Source of the DNA: Phymorhynchus buccinoides | Taxonomy: Eukaryota; Mollusca; Gastropoda; Neogastropoda; Raphitomidae | Reading direction: 5' to 3' | NCBI GenBank assembly: GCA_017654935.2 | Contig: CM065689.1 | Span: 61,349,672 to 61,413,671, forward strand | DNA: 64,000 bases | Translations under genes and position numbers: made by a program | Shown: piece by piece, positions 60,440-64,000 of the stretch | How positions within the stretch are numbered: the stretch's first letter is position 1 | Layout: each line of letters opens with the position of its first letter | Notes under the pieces: generated by a model | Told to the model about the DNA's origin: nothing | Databases searched by the model: none | Seen by the model: only the letters and a program-made list of their open reading frames with translations

Positions 60440-61141
60440 ATATAGAAAGCTTGGCCCAGCCAGGCAGGTCCCGCTAATCGGTCCCTAACATGATGCTGCG
60501 CCAAGCGAGAGAATGACCCAGCCAGCCAGGTCCCGCTAATCGGGGCCCCAACGTGATGCCGCGTCATGGAGGTCACACTTGACGTATTCCTGAAGCGGCG
60601 CAGGGCAAATCTTGCAGCTCTCCTCTGGACCGCTTCGATTTTGTCGTCTTGCTGTTGGTGAGGGTCCCACACTGTGGAGGCGTATTCCAATATGGGACGC
60701 ACAAATGCCTTGTAGGCTCTTTCCCCGATGGTCTGCCAGGGAACTGATCTTAAGGCTTCTTCTCAAAAACCTGAGAGTCTTGTTGGCCTTTGAGCAGACG
60801 TGCTGGATATGTTTTTTCCAGCTCAGATCTTTACAGATGGTAACTCCCAGGTATTTTGCGGAGTCCACCGTTTCGAGCAAGTGGCCATGGAGCGTGTACC
60901 TGCTTTCCTGCGTCTGTCTTCTTCTGGTAACAGGTAAGGTGGTGCATTTGTCAGGATGAAATGCCATGTCCCAGCTCTTCTCCCACTCAGCAAGCTGATG
61001 GAGGTCATGCTGTAGCTGATCATGGTCCTGAGGCGCCGCTACCACTCTATACACTGCAGTGTCGTCAGCAAAGAGACGGGTTGGTGATGTCACCTTGTCT
61101 GGCACTGGCAGGTCATTGATGTATGCCAGGAAGAGGCATAT
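60440..61141 (-). pseudogene. LINE reverse transcriptase fragment, minus strand, frameshifted
   Basis: Minus-strand translation from 61141 gives LFLAYINDLPVPDK, then motif C in RLFADDTAVYR (61050-61078), WDMAFHPDKCTTLPVTRR, TVDSAKYLGVTICKDLSW and RFLRRSLKISSLADH. A frameshift near 60730 moves to another frame with RPILEYASTVWDPHQQQ, DKIEAVQRRAARFALRRF and RNTSSVTSM. The fragment lacks motifs upstream of LYINDLP and the protein C-terminus. After RNTSSVTSM a segment of about 70 bp containing AGCGGGACCTGGCTGG is duplicated. Related to, but distinct from, the plus-strand copy at 57-59 kb. Confidence 0.8.
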
Positions 61142-61309
61142 ATAGTCTTTGATGGTAGGTACTAGGTAGGTAGGTAGGGACAGGCTTTCATAGCCATAGG
61201 CCTCGCAGCCTATATAACGTCCCCTCTTTGAATGAGTACTTTTAAGAATTATTTGTTTGTTTGTTGGTCTGGCTGCACACCTATAAATAATAATGTTCAA
61301 TACTATCCA

Positions 61310-62330
61310 TTAATCAAAATCACAAAAAAGATCTTTGAATCTTGGACTTGTATCCAAAAGGTTCTTGAATGTATTAGTATTAGGTGCAAATTTCATGTTA
61401 GATGATAAACAATTCCAGTGATTAGCAACTCTGTGAATAAGAAAATTTTCTTTTATTAGTTCTACAATACTTCAATTACTTGACAAATTTTACTCTCAGA
61501 ATTTCTGGTGTCAGTATAATAGTAACATGTGAAACACAAAAGATGGAATCAATTGAATATATTATCTATACCATTGAAAATGTTGTATGCCTGAATAAGG
61601 TCCCCTCTCACTGAGAGTCTCAGTCTTCTTCCTTGCAGAGAATGTAAATTCAAATAGCATAGCCTTTCATAATAACTTAAATAAGTCAAATTTCTACATT
61701 CTTTAAGTAGTTTTGTGGCACACCTTTTGACTTTTTCTGTTTGTATAGACTGTCACTTTAGTTTAAAAATGGATTCCATATTATGTTAGCATACGCCAAA
61801 TGAGGTCGAACAAAGGATTTATAAAGTTTCAGAAACACATCTTTATTCAAATTAGTTGACAAATAACAAAAACTTCTCTTAATAATACCCAACATTTGAT
61901 TTGCTTTGTTTACTACTCTCTGAATATGAGAATCAAAGGTCAATTTATTATCGAATGTCACACCTAAATCTTTCTCTTCTATCAGTGGCTTTATCTGATG
62001 TGGTCCATCATTATATTTCATGAAATATGCACAACCTTGATTAGAGCGGCCAAGGTGCAAGACACCACATATAGACACATTAAAATATAAATTCCAAGTG
62101 TTCAACCACTCTTGTAACTTATACTATAGATATCACTTTGAATAATAGAACTATTAGAAGCCTTATTGAAAATCTTAGTATCATCTGCAAAAATATTACA
62201 ACTACTGAGCACTGAGTCTGGCAGATCATTAATGAATATTGTAAATAAAACAGGACCAAGAATGCTGCCCTGGTGAATTCCACTTAAAACATCTATTTTA
62301 CGCGATTTATTCTGTCCTACATGTGAAGGT
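61310..62330 (-). pseudogene. Second LINE family: reverse transcriptase 3' half, minus strand, degraded
   Basis: Minus-strand blocks in order: GIHQGSILGPVLFTIFINDL and NIFADDTKIFNK (about 62280-62160), WLNTWNLYFNVS, KDLGVTFDNKLTFDSHI, NKANQMLGIIKRSFCY, LKLYKSFVRPHLAYANIIWN (to 61765), GDLIQAYNIFNGIDN, and a C-terminus IHRVANHWNCLSSNM then NTFKNLLDTSPRFKDLF before a TAA at 61312-61310. Several stops and shifts separate the blocks. AT-rich compared with the other LINEs, so a different family. Confidence 0.8.
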
Positions 62331-63055
62331 ATGGACCCTACACAACACTTGCATTATCATCAATCTACGATCCATGCACAGTGACAGTATCTTTTAATTA
62401 ACTGCACACAATGCTTCAAGTCTTAAAGCTTTGTGCATCTTTAACCTTTACCAGACTTCCTGGGTTGCCCACGACCCAGAGACACAAAAACTGTTATATC
62501 TCAAAACTATTTAAGCAATTGTCATGAAATTTCATGACTTTATCAAAAACGTTAATGGCTTTGCGTGTCTTAAATTTCATTAATGTGTATAAAATACAAA
62601 TGACGTAATATGATGAGGTTAAAAGGCAATCAGTAGCTTTAGAAAAGGTACAAAGAAGCCAGAAGGGCAACAAAATTAGTGAAAGCGTGCAAGGATAAGA
62701 CTTATACTTATAGTGACTCATAGTGAAACGGATTATTCGTAGCACCGGTCATCAGTCATTGACTGATATAATTGTGAAATGACCTATTGTTTTTGCCTGC
62801 AAGAGGTCATATGACTTATTATGTTTGCTTCTTGTCTGTGATCAACTTTAAGGATTTTGATGTGCACTGCGACTGATTCCATAGTGATCAGATACTGAGA
62901 TAGAGTTCTTCTTCTCTTGAGGGCCCACGGTCAATGAGCTGACCACTCTGGCTCCTAGTTAGGTGAAACAATAGAATGTACAATCATTGCCCTATTTTTA
63001 CTGTATATTGCATAGTAGTACTGTACTAACTTTTCTAATGCATAACAAATAAAAA
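62331..63055. other. AT-rich sequence, possible small TTAA-flanked MITE
   Basis: TTAACCTTTACCAGACTT near 62440 and an inverted TGATGAGGTTAA near 62622 could bound an about 180-bp piggyBac-like MITE, but the inverted match beyond TTAACC is poor. A perfect short palindrome ATCAGTCATTGACTGAT lies near 62750. No gene. Confidence 0.3.
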
Positions 63056-63540
63056 TATCCATGTCATTGTTTGAACATGCAGTCTGTGATAGAGCGTGAC
63101 ACTGTGAATGACTGCAACAGTGTCCTAGAACTAGTAGAAGTAGAAAACAGTTGTCCATGTCATTGTTTGAACATGCAGTCTGCGATAGATTGTGAAACTG
63201 TGAATGACTGCAACAGTGTCCTAGAACTAGTAGAAGTAGAAAACAGTTGTCCATGTCATTGTTTGAACATGCAGTCTGTGATAGAGTGTGAAACTGTGAA
63301 TGACTGCAACAGTGTCCTAGAACTAGTAGAAGTAGAAAACAGTTGTCCATGTCATTGTTTGAACATGCAGTCTGTGATAGAGCGTGACACTGTGAATGAC
63401 TGCAACAGTGTCCTAGAACTAGTAGAAGTAGAAAACAGTTGTCCATGTCATTGTTTGAACATGCAGTCTGTGATAGAGCGTGACACTGTGAATGACTGCA
63501 ACAGTGTCCTAGAACTAGTAGAAGTAGAAAACAGTTGTTT
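63056..63540. repeat. 96-bp minisatellite, five copies
   Basis: Units contain CATTGTTTGAACATGCAGTC and GACTGCAACAGTGTCCTAGA. Because 96 equals 32 codons, frames of 163 and 167 codons stay open on opposite strands. Neither has the look of a real protein. Variants: TCTGTGATAGAGCGTGACAC versus GATAGATTGTGAAAC and GATAGAGTGTGAAAC. Confidence 0.93.
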
Positions 63541-63689
63541 CACTCAGGTTGTATTTCCTTTTTTTAATTTATGACTTATTGTTTTTAGTTAGAGGGGATC
63601 TAATTTACGTAATCTTGATGATGTAAATTTTAATGACTTTTTCATTAAAAGTACATAGATAAAACAAGAAATAGTAATGGTAAGTTGTT

Positions 63690-63865
63690 TCTTAACAGAT
63701 CCAATACTAACAGTGACTTACTAACACACGCAAACTGTTTTTTACTCACCGTGTTGTTCAGATGTGGAATAATCTACCAATTAACATTTTTTAAAATGCA
63801 CCTAACATTAACGAACTCAAAAATCTTTTGGACGAAAACCCAAATTTGAAAACAAGATTTTAAAG
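63690..63865 (+). pseudogene. C-terminal fragment of the AT-rich LINE family
   Basis: Plus-strand reading gives SNTNSDLLTHANCFFTHRVV then QMWNNLPINIF and, after a one-base shift, APNINELKNLLDENPNLKTR before TTTTAA. It corresponds to the C-terminus of the minus-strand element at 61.3 kb but lies in the opposite orientation. Confidence 0.6.
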
Positions 63866-64000
63866 TTTTGATAAATAAAGTCATTCCTAAAAATAAAAAT
63901 AAATAAAAAAATACTTTTTGATTTGTTATATTTTAATCACACCATTTAAAGCAAACCACTTTAATAAAAACATAAATATATTTTTTAAAAGTCAAATTCA
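63866..64000. other. AT-rich end of window
   Basis: Contains A-rich (AAATA)n-like sequence that could be the tail of the preceding LINE fragment. Nothing else seen. Confidence 0.4.

Noticed and set aside
62440..62622. Second piggyBac-like MITE
   Set aside because: Only TTAACC matches at both ends; too weak to call as an element.
63071..63574. Opposing 163- and 167-codon frames
   Set aside because: Both come from a 96-bp repeat of 32 codons; no domain, and both strands cannot be explained by a real gene.

Overview
This window is animal nuclear DNA, most likely from a mollusc and probably a marine gastropod. Three things point that way. It holds interrupted exons with GT-AG introns of the clathrin-adaptor gene AP-1 mu. 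It holds several non-LTR retrotransposon fragments and tRNA-derived SINE copies of a type I associate from memory with gastropod genomes. It also holds many MITE-like and foldback DNA elements. There is no bacterial-style gene organisation. Most long open frames are artefacts of tandem repeats whose unit length is a multiple of three, or whose units lack stop codons.

The dominant feature is tandem repetition. I count about 20 unrelated minisatellite or satellite arrays, with periods of 25 to about 120 bp, covering roughly two thirds of the window. From left to right the periods are: 65 bp (0.42-1.46 kb), 76 bp inside a TA-flanked inverted-repeat element (1.47-3.28 kb), 68 bp (4.3-5.07 kb), about 85 bp (7.0-7.5 kb), about 120 bp (7.8-8.3 kb), 57 bp at the end of a LINE (9.08-9.43 kb), 50 bp (10.75-12.4 kb), 41 bp (13.77-15.36 kb), 71 bp, 42 bp, 25 bp (16.5-23.9 kb), 57 bp, 72/76 bp (25.56-35.96 kb, with a higher-order period near 2.4 kb), a 500-bp N gap, 55 bp, 40/44 bp (37.2-44.56 kb), 56 bp, 70 bp (46.4-48.7 kb), 45 bp (49.0-54.5 kb), 76/46 bp inside a LINE, and 96 bp (63.06-63.54 kb).

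The only confidently recognised host gene is the 5' part of the AP-1 complex medium chain (mu-1) on the minus strand. Its first three coding exons lie at 46358-46399, 45728-45952 and 37077-37207 and encode about the first 132 residues. Later exons are not visible. They must lie in the N gap or beyond the left end of the window.

The most striking observation is that four arrays within this gene are built from its own exon-intron boundaries. The 70-bp array repeats the acceptor and start of the ATG exon. The 56-bp array resembles the exon 2/donor edge. The 40/44-bp array repeats the acceptor plus the first 24 bases of exon 3 about 175 times. The 55-bp array repeats the exon 3 donor. The real splice sites therefore sit at the ends of long runs of near-identical decoys.

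A second, CpG-rich promoter-like stretch at 3.67-4.18 kb has CCAAT, ETS and YY1 motifs upstream of a frameshifted short coding segment. The right end (56-64 kb) is a graveyard of broken LINE reverse transcriptase fragments, a SINE, and piggyBac-, hAT- and foldback-like MITEs.
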